From Myxococcales bacterium (GTDB taxonomy: Bacteria; Myxococcota_A; Polyangia; Nannocystales; Nannocystaceae), in NCBI GenBank assembly GCA_020633295.1, contig JACKDW010000003.1:496001-560000 (forward strand): a stretch of DNA of 64,000 bases, read 5' to 3'. Both the position numbers and the translations under genes were made by a program. Below the pieces are notes generated by a model, which was not told the DNA's origin, did not search any database, and saw nothing but the letters and a program-made list of their open reading frames with translations. Numbering within the stretch: position 1 is the stretch's first letter; each line of letters starts with the position of its first letter. This document shows, piece by piece, positions 36,206 through 49,470 of the stretch.

Positions 36206-37456
36206 ATGCGCTACGACGTGTTCTTCTCGATCTCGCAGACGTCGGTCGACGGGCGCGTCCCCGCCGAGGCGGACATGTTCCGCAGCTTCTTTCAGCAGGT
36301 CGAGCTCGCCGACGCGCTCGGCTTCGGCGTGGCCTGGGTCGCCGAGTCGCACCTGTCCTCGCAGACACAGAAGCGCAACCGCCGGCCCGTGATCCCGCAC
36401 TGGGAGGGGGAGGTCGGGCTCAACACCGACATCCTCCAGCTCGCGGCCCGCGTGTTCGCCCGCACGCGGCGGATCGAGGTGGGCTCCGCGATCGCCAACA
36501 TCCTCTGCATGGGCGGCCCCGTCGCCCACGCGGAGCGCCTGGCGACCTTCCTCACGCTCCACGGCCTCGAGCCGAGCGAGCGCCGCCGGCTCCACTTCGG
36601 CTTCGCCTCCGGGCGCTTCTCGTTCATGAACGAGGCCTCCGGCGTCACGCCGCGCGACGCGGTCGAGGAGGCCGCGTGGCCCGCCCTGAGGGGCTTTCAC
36701 CTCAAGGAGGCTGCGGAGATCTTCCTGCGTCTGCTCGCCGGCGAGGAGCTCGCGTCCGAGGACGTCACGCGCAGGCGGATGACCCGCGAGAGCTTCCGCT
36801 CCGACGCGGACTGGCGGCGGGTGCAGGCCGCCGCCGTGGACCGCGACCGCCTGCGGGCGCCGCCCGACGCGATCGCGGTACAACCACGCTGGGAATTCGA
36901 GCGCTTGAAGATCGTCCCCCAGGAGTTTCGCCGCGTGCTGCTGCAGCTCGTCATCGGCTCGCACGACGCCGAGATCCAGGACTTCGTCAACACGCTCGCG
37001 CCGGTGCAGGTCTTCAACCTCTCGATCACCCGCCCGGAGGTCATCGAGGCCACGCACCGGCGCATGGCGGCGCGCTACCACCCGCGCGGAGGCGGATGGA
37101 CTCGGGGACATATGCCGCGGACCGCGTTCGTGTTCCTCAACCACGAGGCCGGGCTGAGCCCGGCGCAGCAGAGCGCCGCCGCGCGCCGCGAGGCCGAGCG
37201 GGCGCTCAGCGCCTACTGGCGCGCGCTCGAGGGGACGCTCGACCCCGAACGGGTCGCGCGCGCGGCCGACAACGCGCTCGTCGGGAACGCGGACGAGGTC
37301 GCCGCGCAGCTCGTCGCGCGCTTCCACCCCGAAGATCGCCTGATGCTGTGGTTCGACTTCTTCAACCACGACTCCGCGCGAGTCTGTCGCAACATGTCCG
37401 CGTTCATGGGCGCGGTCGCCCCGCGCGTGCGCGCGCTGCTGGAGGCTCGCCCGTGA
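36206..37456 (+). CDS. LLM-class (luciferase-like) flavin-dependent oxidoreductase
   Basis: 416 residues. The fold is read from DVFFSISQTSVDG, ALGFGVAWVAESH, ILQLAARVFARTRRIEVGSA, CMGGPVAHAERLAT and HFGFASGRFSF, typical of bacterial luciferase-like monooxygenases that use FMNH2 or F420. A Gly/Ser-rich flavin-phosphate loop is present near residue 130. Start ATG 36206 has GAGGA 7 nt upstream; GTG 36203 is the alternative. The stop overlaps the asparaginase start (GTGA). In the operon it could hydroxylate or open an aromatic or heterocyclic substrate. Confidence 0.8.
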   Translation: MRYDVFFSISQTSVDGRVPAEADMFRSFFQQVELADALGFGVAWVAESHLSSQTQKRNRRPVIPHWEGEVGLNTDILQLAARVFARTRRIEVGSAIANILCMGGPVAHAERLATFLTLHGLEPSERRRLHFGFASGRFSFMNEASGVTPRDAVEEAAWPALRGFHLKEAAEIFLRLLAGEELASEDVTRRRMTRESFRSDADWRRVQAAAVDRDRLRAPPDAIAVQPRWEFERLKIVPQEFRRVLLQLVIGSHDAEIQDFVNTLAPVQVFNLSITRPEVIEATHRRMAARYHPRGGGWTRGHMPRTAFVFLNHEAGLSPAQQSAAARREAERALSAYWRALEGTLDPERVARAADNALVGNADEVAAQLVARFHPEDRLMLWFDFFNHDSARVCRNMSAFMGAVAPRVRALLEARP

Positions 37457-38595
37457 CCGAGTCGCGCTACTCCGCCGTCGCGCCCGGCAAGCCCGGCAGC
37501 GCGCTCTACCCCGAGTCGGCGCTCGGCCGACGGCACGACGGGATCGCCACCGGGCGCGACGTCGCGTGGGAGCCGCTCGTCGACTACCGGCGCAACGACG
37601 TCTCCGAGACCACGATCCACGGCGCGGTCGCCTGGGCGCACGGCGACGAGGTGATCCACTCCTTCGGCGGCAACGTGCTCTGCTACGGCCGCAGCATGAT
37701 GAAGCCCTTCACCATGAAGGTCTTCGCGCGCGAGCTCGACCCCGTGCTCTCGCCCGCGCAGAAAGCGATCACCTGCGCCTCGCACAACGGGGACACCGAG
37801 CACGTCGCGACGGCGCAGTCGATCCTCGCGGAGGCCGAGTGGGGGTTGATGCTGACGCCGCTCGACGTCCCGCTGGTGCAGTTCGGTCGCCAGGTCCGGC
37901 GGCCGCGGCGCTGGTATCACTGCTGCTCCGGCGAGCACGCGGGGATCCTGCGCGGGTGTCGGCTCAAGGGGTGGTCGCGCGTCGGCTACACGCTGCCCCA
38001 GCACCCGATGTTCTCGGCGTACCTCGACGTCCTGCGCCGGACGCTGGGGCCGCGCTGGGAGCCGCTCCGCGTCGCGCGGGACGGCTGCGGGCTCCCGACC
38101 ACCAGCAACACCGTCAACGAGCTCGCGCTGCTCTACGCGGGCCTCGTGCGCGAGCGCGAGGCCGACTGGATCTGGGCGAGCATGACAGCCCACCCCGATC
38201 TGGTCGGGGGCTTCAACCGTCTCGACAGCTCCATCCTCAAGGCCTGCGGCGGCCGCGTGATCGCGAAGGAGGGCGCCGACGGGCTGCTCGGCCTCGCCGT
38301 CGAGCACCCGGACTACCCCCGCGGGCTCGGGATCGTCGTCAAGATCGCGCACGGCTGGAACCCGCAGGCCACGTGGTACATCGCGCGCGCGATCCTCGGG
38401 GTGCTCGGCTTCGAGCTGCGCAACCCGTACCCGCTCCACCGCCAGAAGGCCTTCATCGTGCCCGGCGTGGTCCCGCCGGGGTACGTCGCGCGCCTCGAGT
38501 CCCACCCGACGTGGGACGAGTGGGACCCCGATGATGATCGCTGGCGCTACGACTATCACCCGTACGCCGCGCGCGGCTTCGGTGAGCTCCCATGA
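37453..38595 (+). CDS. Asparaginase II family amidohydrolase
   Basis: 380 residues from GTG 37453. The family is recognised from FGGNVLCYGRSMMKPF, ITCASHNGDTEH, CSGEHAGIL, LPQHPMFSAY, DGCGLPTTSNTVNELALLYAG and a C-terminal IVVKIAHGWN region, which form the Asparaginase_II domain. The family hydrolyses asparagine-like amides, but the pairing with ring-cleavage genes suggests an acyl-amide or amino-lactone intermediate. No signal sequence. The 4-nt overlaps at both ends (GTGA and ATGA) show strict coupling to its neighbours. Confidence 0.8.
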   Translation: MTESRYSAVAPGKPGSALYPESALGRRHDGIATGRDVAWEPLVDYRRNDVSETTIHGAVAWAHGDEVIHSFGGNVLCYGRSMMKPFTMKVFARELDPVLSPAQKAITCASHNGDTEHVATAQSILAEAEWGLMLTPLDVPLVQFGRQVRRPRRWYHCCSGEHAGILRGCRLKGWSRVGYTLPQHPMFSAYLDVLRRTLGPRWEPLRVARDGCGLPTTSNTVNELALLYAGLVREREADWIWASMTAHPDLVGGFNRLDSSILKACGGRVIAKEGADGLLGLAVEHPDYPRGLGIVVKIAHGWNPQATWYIARAILGVLGFELRNPYPLHRQKAFIVPGVVPPGYVARLESHPTWDEWDPDDDRWRYDYHPYAARGFGELP

Positions 38596-40100
38596 CGGTT
38601 GTTCCATCGCTCGTTCCATCGGCGACCCCGCGCTCCAAGACCCCCGGGGCGCCCGCGATCCCGCGCGGGCAGAACCTCATCGGCGGCGGCTTCTGTGACG
38701 CGCGAGACGGCGCGACGCTCCCGGTCATCGACCCGGCGCGCGATCGCCTGCTCACGACGATCCCCGCGTCCGGGGCCGCCGACGTCGACGCGGCGGTGGC
38801 CGCCGCGCGCGACGCGTTCCCGGCCTGGAGCGCGAGCGCCACGGCCGAGCGCGCTGACCTGCTCGACGCGGTGGCCGACGCGATCGAGCGGCGGCTCGGC
38901 GAGCTCGCGCTGCTCGAGTCGCTCGACAACGGCAAGCCGGTCTCGCTGGCGCGCGCGGTCGACATCCCGCGCGCGGTCGCGAATTTCCGCTTCTTCGCCG
39001 GCGCGGTCCGGCACCAGCAGACCGCCTGTCACCCCATGGACGGCGACGCGCTCAACTACACGCTCCGGCGCCCCGTCGGCGTGTTCGGGCTCATCACGCC
39101 GTGGAACCTCCCGCTGTACCTGCTGTCCTGGAAGGTCGCGCCCGCGCTCGCGATGGGCAACACCGTCGTCGCCAAGCCGAGCGAGCTCACGCCGCTCACC
39201 GCGACCGCGCTCGCCGGGATCCTCCAGGAGCTGGGCGCTCCCGCCGGCGTCTTCAACTTGGTGCACGGCCGCGGGCATGAGGCCGGGCAGGCGATCGTCG
39301 AGCACCCCGATGTCCGGGGGGTCAGCTTCACCGGCGGCACCGCGACGGGGGCGCGCGTCGCCGCCGCGGCCGCGCCGATGTTCAAGAAGCTCAGCCTCGA
39401 GCTCGGCGGCAAGAACCCCACGCTCGTGTTCGCCGACTGCGAGCTCGACGAGGCGGTCCGCGGCGCGGCGCGAGCCGGCTTCGCCAATCAAGGGCAGATC
39501 TGCCTGTGCGGCAGCCGAATCCTCGTCGAGCGCCCGATCTATCGCCGCTTCGTCGACGCGCTCGTCGAGGAGGCGCGCGCGCGGACGCCGGGCGACCCGC
39601 AGGATCCCGCGACGGGCTTCGGGGCGCTGGTCAGCGCGGCGCATCGCGACAAGGTCGCGCGCTACGTGGCGCTCGCGCGCAGGGACGGCGGCGTGCTCCT
39701 CTGCGGCGGACGAGCGCCCGAGCTCCCGGGCGAGCTCGCCCGCGGCGCGTTCTATGAGCCCACCGTCATCGACGGACTCTCTCCCGCCAGCGAGACCGCG
39801 ACCGAGGAGATCTTCGGGCCGGTCGTCACCGTGCACCCCTTCGACGACGAGCGCGAGGCCGTGCGGCTCGCCAATTGCGTGCGCTACGGCCTCGCCGCCT
39901 CGCTGTGGACCCGCGACCTCGCGCGCGCGCACCGGGTCTCCGCGCAGCTCGCGAGCGGCATGGTGTGGGTCAACACGTGGCTCCTGCGAGACCTCCGCGT
40001 GCCCTTCGGCGGCATGAAGGACTCCGGGGTCGGGCGCGAGGGCGGACGCTTCTCGCTCGAGTTCTTCTCCGAGAGCCGCAACATCTGTATCAAGCTCTAG
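38592..40100 (+). CDS. Aldehyde dehydrogenase, AmnC/2-aminomuconate-semialdehyde dehydrogenase-like
   Basis: 502 residues. Start ATG 38592 overlaps the asparaginase stop. ALDH motifs are complete: FGLITPWNLPLYLLSWKVAPALA, the AKPSELTPLTA block, LELGGKNPTLVF (general-base Glu), FANQGQICLCGSRILVE (catalytic Cys of the GQIC motif) and EEIFGPVVTVHPF. Position next to a dioxygenase and RidA points to 2-aminomuconate 6-semialdehyde dehydrogenase (AmnC). The assignment rests on context; ALDH sequences alone do not fix substrate. The AmnB-like gene follows after 23 nt with CAGGAG as its ribosome-binding site. Confidence 0.85.
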   Translation: MTVVPSLVPSATPRSKTPGAPAIPRGQNLIGGGFCDARDGATLPVIDPARDRLLTTIPASGAADVDAAVAAARDAFPAWSASATAERADLLDAVADAIERRLGELALLESLDNGKPVSLARAVDIPRAVANFRFFAGAVRHQQTACHPMDGDALNYTLRRPVGVFGLITPWNLPLYLLSWKVAPALAMGNTVVAKPSELTPLTATALAGILQELGAPAGVFNLVHGRGHEAGQAIVEHPDVRGVSFTGGTATGARVAAAAAPMFKKLSLELGGKNPTLVFADCELDEAVRGAARAGFANQGQICLCGSRILVERPIYRRFVDALVEEARARTPGDPQDPATGFGALVSAAHRDKVARYVALARRDGGVLLCGGRAPELPGELARGAFYEPTVIDGLSPASETATEEIFGPVVTVHPFDDEREAVRLANCVRYGLAASLWTRDLARAHRVSAQLASGMVWVNTWLLRDLRVPFGGMKDSGVGREGGRFSLEFFSESRNICIKL

Positions 40101-40123
40101 CAGCCGCGCGCAGGAGTCGAACC

Positions 40124-41017
40124 ATGACCCAGGGACGCATCGTGGCGGGGGCGCTCGCGCCCCACCCCCCGCACCTCATCTACGCCGAGAACCCGCCGCA
40201 GAACGAGCCGAGGGCCGAGTGCGGGTGGGAGACGCTGCGCTGGGGCTACGAGCGGCTGCGCCGTGATCTCGCGGCGCTCGAGCTCGACGTCATCGTCGTG
40301 CTCTCGCCGCACTGGCAGACCTACGTGGGCACGCACCTGCTCGGCGTGCCCGCGTTCAAGAGCCTGAGCGTCGACCCGATCTTCCCGCACCTGTTCCGCT
40401 ATCACTACGAGCTCACCGTCGACGTCGAGCTCGCCGAGGCCGTGCACGACGCCGGGCGCGCCGCCGGGCTCGAGATGAAGATGATGCGCAACCCCGACTT
40501 TCGGGTCGACTACGGCACCATCGTCTCCTGTCACTTGGTCCGCCCCGACTGGGCGCTCCCGATCGTCTCGATCTCCTCGAACCGCGCCAGCAGCTACTAC
40601 AACGTCGACGTCATGCAGGAGCAGGCCAAGGCGCTCGGGCGCGCGACCGCCGAGGCGATCCGCGCGAGCGGGCGCAGGGCGCTCCTGCTCAGCAGCTGCT
40701 CGCTCAGCCACCGCCACTTCGTCACCGAGAGCGAGCTCCCGGAGGACATGTCCCGCGAGCACATCACGCATCACGGCCTGTACCTGTGGGACATGGAGCT
40801 GCTCCGCATGATCCGCAGCGGGCGGACGCGCGAGCTCGTGGACGTGATGCCCGAGTTCATCGCGCAGGCCATCGGCGAGACCGACTCGGGCGCGCTGACC
40901 TGGCTGCTGAGCGCGCTCGACTACCCGGAGGTGCCCGGCGAGGTCTACGCCTACGGCACCGTGATCGGCACCGGCAACGCGGTCGTGGGTTGGCTCCCCG
41001 AGGAGGCGCGCCGATGA
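40124..41017 (+). CDS. Extradiol ring-cleavage dioxygenase, catalytic (beta/AmnB-like) subunit
   Basis: 297 residues. LigB-superfamily fold with the iron triad readable: APHPPHL (His14, and His17), LSPHW (His63) and GETDSG (Glu252). The spacing of two His and one Glu agrees with the 2-aminophenol 1,6-dioxygenase beta subunit. SSCSLSHRHF and DSGALTWLL are further family motifs. The enzyme should use Fe(II) and O2 to cleave a 2-aminophenol or a catechol. The ATGA overlap with the next gene makes equimolar production of the alpha subunit likely. Confidence 0.88.
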   Translation: MTQGRIVAGALAPHPPHLIYAENPPQNEPRAECGWETLRWGYERLRRDLAALELDVIVVLSPHWQTYVGTHLLGVPAFKSLSVDPIFPHLFRYHYELTVDVELAEAVHDAGRAAGLEMKMMRNPDFRVDYGTIVSCHLVRPDWALPIVSISSNRASSYYNVDVMQEQAKALGRATAEAIRASGRRALLLSSCSLSHRHFVTESELPEDMSREHITHHGLYLWDMELLRMIRSGRTRELVDVMPEFIAQAIGETDSGALTWLLSALDYPEVPGEVYAYGTVIGTGNAVVGWLPEEARR

Positions 41018-42462
41018 CCAGCCCCGTCACGCTCGGCCTCATCGTCCCGGGGCTCCCGCAGCCGCTGCTCTGCCCCGAGCAGAACCCCGGGTGGCAGTCC
41101 GTGCGCGACGGCTTCGCGCGCGCGCGCGTGGCGATCGAGTCCGCCGCGCCCGACGTCCTCGTCGTCTACAGCACCATGTGGCCGTCGATCCTCGGTCACC
41201 AGGTCCAGGCGCTGCCGACCCTGGAGTGGGTCCACGTCGACGAGCTGTTCCACGACCTCGGCTCCATCCGCTACCGCTTCGAGATCGACGCCGCGCTGGC
41301 CGGCGCCGTCGTCGACGCGGGCGTCGCCCGCGGGCTGAAGGTGCGCGCCACCGCCTACCACGGCTTCCCGGTCGACACCGGCTCGGTCGTCGCGCTCACG
41401 CTGCTCAACCCGGACAACGCGCGCAAGGCCGTCATCCTGAGCTCCAACGTCTACTCCGACCGCGCCGAGACGGTCGTCTACGGGAAGGCGCTGGTCGACG
41501 CGCTCGCGGCCCAGGGCAAGACCGCCGCGGCGATCTGCGTCACGACGCTGTCCAATCGACTCCACACGCGCTTCATCGATCCTCGCGAGGATCGCGTCCA
41601 CTCGCAGAAGGATGACGAGTGGAACCGCAAGCTGCTCGAGTTCCTCGGCGAGGGGCGGCTCGAGGACACCGCGCAGCTCTCTCGCACGATCCACAAGCAG
41701 ATCCGCGTGCGCAAGGTCGTCAACTTCAAGAGCCTGTGGTGGCTCTCGTCGGTCATGGGCGCCCACAACCGGTACACCGGCGAGGTCTACGCGTACGCGC
41801 CGATCTACGGGACCGGCGCGGCCGTCGTCGCGCTCACGCGCGACGTCGCCGGGGCCGGTGAGCGCGAGTTTGATGAGGCCGACGTCGAGGTGTACCAGGG
41901 CGACCGCAACGTGCTCGCGGGCCCCACGACGTCGCCGCCGCGCCCGGGGGCGGCTCCCACCGCGACGACGGGCTCTCGCGAGACGACCGCGCCCGCACCC
42001 GTCGCGCGCGTCGGCGCGGCGACCGTCGAGCAGCGCCGCCCGGAGCCCGCGGAGGCGGTCCGCACGAGCGCGGCGCCCAGGCCGGTCGGCCCCTATCCGC
42101 ACGCGCGCCGCGTCGGCGAGCTGCTGTTCCTGTCGGGCATCGGCCCGCGGCAGGCCGGCACGGACGCCATCCCCGGGGGACCCACCCGCGGGCTCGACGG
42201 CGCGCCGCGGGACTACGACGCCGGCGCGCAGACGGAGGCGGTGCTCGAGAACATCAGGGTCATCCTCGAGGCCGCCGGCTCGAGCCTCGACAAGATCGTC
42301 GATGTCCAGGTGTTCTTGATCGACATGGATCGCGACTTCGCCGCCTTCAACCGCGCCTACACCGAGCGCATGGCCGGCGTCGGCGCGACGCGTACGACCG
42401 TCGCCGTGCGCGCCCTGCCGACGCCGATCGCCGTCGAGATGAAGGTGATCGCGCTCCCGTGA
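41014..42462 (+). CDS. Fusion of extradiol dioxygenase alpha (AmnA-like) subunit with a RidA-family deaminase (AmnD-like)
   Basis: 482 residues. Residues 1-about 290 are LigB-like and homologous to the preceding gene (VNFKSLWWLSSVMGAHN, YAYAPIYGTGAAVV). The iron ligands are lost: the first site reads VPGLPQPLL and the second VYSTMWPS, as in the non-catalytic alpha subunit of AmnAB. A Pro/Ala/Thr/Gly-rich linker (about 305-345) leads to a complete RidA/YjgF domain (about 350-482: RPVGPYPHARRVGELLFLSG split, VDVQVFLIDMDRDFAAFNRAY, ATRTTVAVRALPTP). In known pathways 2-aminomuconate deaminase is a separate RidA protein. Fusion would tie deamination to ring cleavage. It is the last gene of the operon. 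Confidence 0.85.
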   Translation: MTSPVTLGLIVPGLPQPLLCPEQNPGWQSVRDGFARARVAIESAAPDVLVVYSTMWPSILGHQVQALPTLEWVHVDELFHDLGSIRYRFEIDAALAGAVVDAGVARGLKVRATAYHGFPVDTGSVVALTLLNPDNARKAVILSSNVYSDRAETVVYGKALVDALAAQGKTAAAICVTTLSNRLHTRFIDPREDRVHSQKDDEWNRKLLEFLGEGRLEDTAQLSRTIHKQIRVRKVVNFKSLWWLSSVMGAHNRYTGEVYAYAPIYGTGAAVVALTRDVAGAGEREFDEADVEVYQGDRNVLAGPTTSPPRPGAAPTATTGSRETTAPAPVARVGAATVEQRRPEPAEAVRTSAAPRPVGPYPHARRVGELLFLSGIGPRQAGTDAIPGGPTRGLDGAPRDYDAGAQTEAVLENIRVILEAAGSSLDKIVDVQVFLIDMDRDFAAFNRAYTERMAGVGATRTTVAVRALPTPIAVEMKVIALP

Positions 42463-42484
42463 CGGCCGCGCGTCTCGGTCTCGT

Positions 42485-43138
42485 TCACGGGGTGAGCTGG
42501 CAGATGCCGAGGAACTCGACCTGCGGGTCCTCGAACGCGATGCAGTCGTAGTCGCCGCCGAGGTGCTCGCACGCGCCCTGCAGGTTCGTCAGGCAGTACT
42601 GGTTCTCCAGGATCGGCACGTCGAGGAAGGCGTCGTTGTTCGCGGGATCCTCGGCGCCCGTGATGAGCACCGCGTCGATCCGCGGGGTGGGCCCGTCGGA
42701 GTAGCGGACGGTGACGAGCGGCAGCGCCGGGGTGGGCAGGGGGTCGGGCGTGGTCGGCGGGGCCGAGTAGTCGGAGGGCGCGTCGTCGGCGGGAGCGTCG
42801 AGCTCGATGATGAGGCCCAAGAGCGGCGCGCCGTGGTCCGAGGACGGCACGGTGAAGTCCGTGGACGCGACCGCGCCGCGCTCGCCCGCGAGCGTCGCGG
42901 TGATGGCGAGTCCGCCGGCGGCGTCGCAGCGGTCGCACGCCGCGAACTCGAGCTCGTCGTCGCCGTGGAGCACGCGCACCGTGCCCTCGTCGCGGAGCAG
43001 CGCGAGCGCGTCGCGGTCGAGCGCGACGCGAGCGTCGCGGCTGGTCTCGTAGGTCAGCTCGTCGTCGGCGTCGCAGGCCGCCAGCGAGATCGAGGTGACA
43101 AGGAACAGGGCGATGGTGCTGATCGTCTGGGTCTTCAT
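42485..43138 (-). CDS. Lipoprotein of unknown function
   Basis: 217 residues. The signal MKTQTISTIALFLVTSISLAACDADD carries an LAAC lipobox. The mature part is Asp/Glu/Ala-rich with two Cys pairs (CDRCDAAG, and CLTNLQGACEHLGGDYDC with CQLTP at the end). No motif identified a function. Convergent with the dioxygenase fusion, with 22 nt between stops. Confidence 0.6.
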   Translation of the reverse strand: MKTQTISTIALFLVTSISLAACDADDELTYETSRDARVALDRDALALLRDEGTVRVLHGDDELEFAACDRCDAAGGLAITATLAGERGAVASTDFTVPSSDHGAPLLGLIIELDAPADDAPSDYSAPPTTPDPLPTPALPLVTVRYSDGPTPRIDAVLITGAEDPANNDAFLDVPILENQYCLTNLQGACEHLGGDYDCIAFEDPQVEFLGICQLTP

Positions 43139-43352
43139 GATGGCTACGCTCTCGTTTCGTCGCGTCGTTGCACTCCTCCGAGTCCGGACCCGCTGGCGAT
43201 CGATCGGCGCTGGACGTGAATTTTCGTCAACGCGAGGCGCCTACAGCGAGCCCGCGCGCCGCGGTGTGGGCCCGAGGAGCGGTGGGGCGACCCCCTAGCG
43301 ATCACGCGCGCGCGCTGGCGGCCGAGAGCGCCCGCAGGCGACGCGGCGCGCC

Positions 43353-43358
43353 TATACT
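43353..43358 (+). promoter_or_regulatory. TATACT -10-like hexamer before the gene at 43366
   Basis: TATACT lies 7 nt before ATG 43366 and is the closest match to a consensus -10 in the window. Confidence 0.45.
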
Positions 43359-43365
43359 CTCGTGG

Positions 43366-44391
43366 ATGTCGGTGACGACGCAGCCGCTCGAGCCGCCCCA
43401 CGGGTGCACGTGGCGGCGCTTCCTCGAGGCGCACGCGGCCGCTCACGGGGGCTGGACCGCGCTCACGGATCTGCTGATCCATCGCGCGCGCGGGCTCGTC
43501 GAGCTGCCCGAGGATCCGCAGTCCATCGAGCGCGGGCTGCGGCGGCTCGCGGGCCGCGGGAACGCGCCGGGGGGTCAGTACGGCCGCTGGGCGCTCCGCT
43601 TCCTCGGCGTGCCCACGCCGCTGATGCAGACCGCGCGCTGGATGGGGCAGTACCACAGCCGCTTCAGCGACCTCCCGGCGTCGATGTGCGAGGCGCAGCT
43701 GTGGCTGTGGGATCGCCCGCCGATCTGTGAGTCGCGCGCGGCCCCGTGGATTCACCTCGGCCTCGCGTCGGTCGCCATGCGTCGCGGTCGCGAGGACGGC
43801 GCGCGCGCTCGGCTCGCGCGCGCGCTGCCGCTCGTCGACGAGGATGAGCAGGCGCGCGTGGAGGCGCTGCTGCTCGCGGCCCGCCTCGCGAGCGCGGGCC
43901 CGCTCGGAGACGTCCTCCCGGACCCCCTGCGCGAGCTCTCGCGCGCCGAGCTGCTCGCGCGCGTGGAGGCGCTGCTCGACGCGCTCGCGCCGGGGCCGGC
44001 GCGCGCGTGCTACGAGGCGCGCTGGCTCGATCAACGCGCCTACGCGGCGCTGCACCCCCCCGGCGGCGCGCCGCTCGACGAGGCGCGCCTCCGAGGCGCG
44101 CGCCAGCTCTACGCCGCGATCGCGTCGGGCACGGGGATCGCGTTCGTCGAGTTTCGCCGCAGCCACGGCCTGGCCTACTGCGCGTGGCGGCTCGGCGAGC
44201 TCGAGCGCGCCCGCGCCCTCGCGCGCGCCGCGTGTGAGCACGCCGGCGACGGCGGGCTGATCCGCTTCCGCGCGATGGCGCTGCGGCTGCTCGCCCGCCT
44301 GAGCGCCGACGACGAGGCCGCGCGCCTGCGGGAGCGCGCCGATCGGCTCGCACGCCAGATCGAGCACGAAGATCTGCTCGATGGGACATAA
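43366..44391 (+). CDS. Hypothetical protein, all-alpha TPR-like
   Basis: 341 residues, almost entirely helical and Arg/Ala/Leu-rich. Segments such as ARARLARALPLVDEDEQAR and LGELERARALARAACEHAG suggest TPR-like hairpins in the C-terminal half. The N-terminal region (RFLEAHAAAHGGWTALTDLLIHRARGLVELP) has no recognised homologue. No signal peptide or catalytic motif. The start codon is set by the TATACT hexamer. Downstream, the GFA-family gene has its own promoter-like element 6 nt before its start, so this gene is probably monocistronic. Confidence 0.5.
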   Translation: MSVTTQPLEPPHGCTWRRFLEAHAAAHGGWTALTDLLIHRARGLVELPEDPQSIERGLRRLAGRGNAPGGQYGRWALRFLGVPTPLMQTARWMGQYHSRFSDLPASMCEAQLWLWDRPPICESRAAPWIHLGLASVAMRRGREDGARARLARALPLVDEDEQARVEALLLAARLASAGPLGDVLPDPLRELSRAELLARVEALLDALAPGPARACYEARWLDQRAYAALHPPGGAPLDEARLRGARQLYAAIASGTGIAFVEFRRSHGLAYCAWRLGELERARALARAACEHAGDGGLIRFRAMALRLLARLSADDEAARLRERADRLARQIEHEDLLDGT

Positions 44392-44440
44392 CGCCTGAGC
44401 GCGTCTCGCGTCCCGCGTGACCGTGGGCGCGCCGTCGCGG

Positions 44441-44446
44441 TATCGT
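44441..44446 (+). promoter_or_regulatory. TATCGT -10-like hexamer before the GFA gene
   Basis: The hexamer ends 6 nt before ATG 44453. Confidence 0.35.
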
Positions 44447-44452
44447 CGACGC

Positions 44453-44887
44453 ATGCACACGCTCACCGGACGGTGTCACTGCGGCGCGGTCGAGGTCACG
44501 CTCGAGACGCCGCGCGCCACGGCCGAGCTGCCCGTGCGCCGGTGCCTGTGCTCGCACTGTCGGCCGCGGCACCTCCGCTACACCGCCGATCCCGAGGGCC
44601 GGGCGCGGATCGTGACGCGCCCGCCGGGACACCTCCACGCCTACCGATTCGGGACCGAGACGGCGGACTTCGTCCGCTGCGCGACGTGCGGGCTGCTCAT
44701 CGGCGCGGTCTGTGAGGCCTCGGGCGTGCGCGCGGTGATCAACGCGGATCTGTTCTTCGCGCTGCGCGATCGCCCGCACCGCGACGCGAGCTTCGACGAC
44801 GAAGACGCGGGCGACCGCAGCGCTCGACGGGCGCGCACGTGGACCCCGGTCGACCCGAACAGCGCGCTGAAGAGACCTGACAGGTAG
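44453..44887 (+). CDS. GFA/CENP-V family zinc protein
   Basis: 144 residues. The GFA fold is recognised by GRCHCGAVEV (Cys8, Cys10), RRCLCSHCRPRH and FVRCATCGLLIG, which give the two zinc sites. These proteins were named after glutathione-dependent formaldehyde-activating enzyme; in most cases the activity is unproven and zinc binding is the only secure function. It is convergent with the giant chemotaxis-like kinase, with 1 nt between their stops. Confidence 0.85.
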   Translation: MHTLTGRCHCGAVEVTLETPRATAELPVRRCLCSHCRPRHLRYTADPEGRARIVTRPPGHLHAYRFGTETADFVRCATCGLLIGAVCEASGVRAVINADLFFALRDRPHRDASFDDEDAGDRSARRARTWTPVDPNSALKRPDR

Positions 44888-44888
44888 G

Positions 44889-49334
<4,446 letters not shown>

Positions 49335-49470
49335 GACGGCACCATCCGTAGCATAGGCCGCGCAAATTCACATCGTGCTGCGCGCCTCGGGGTTGAATAC
49401 AGGAATTTCCATCGTCGTTCGCGCCCGTGGTGGACATGTTGGATCGGGCAGATCGAAGCTTGTCGCGACA

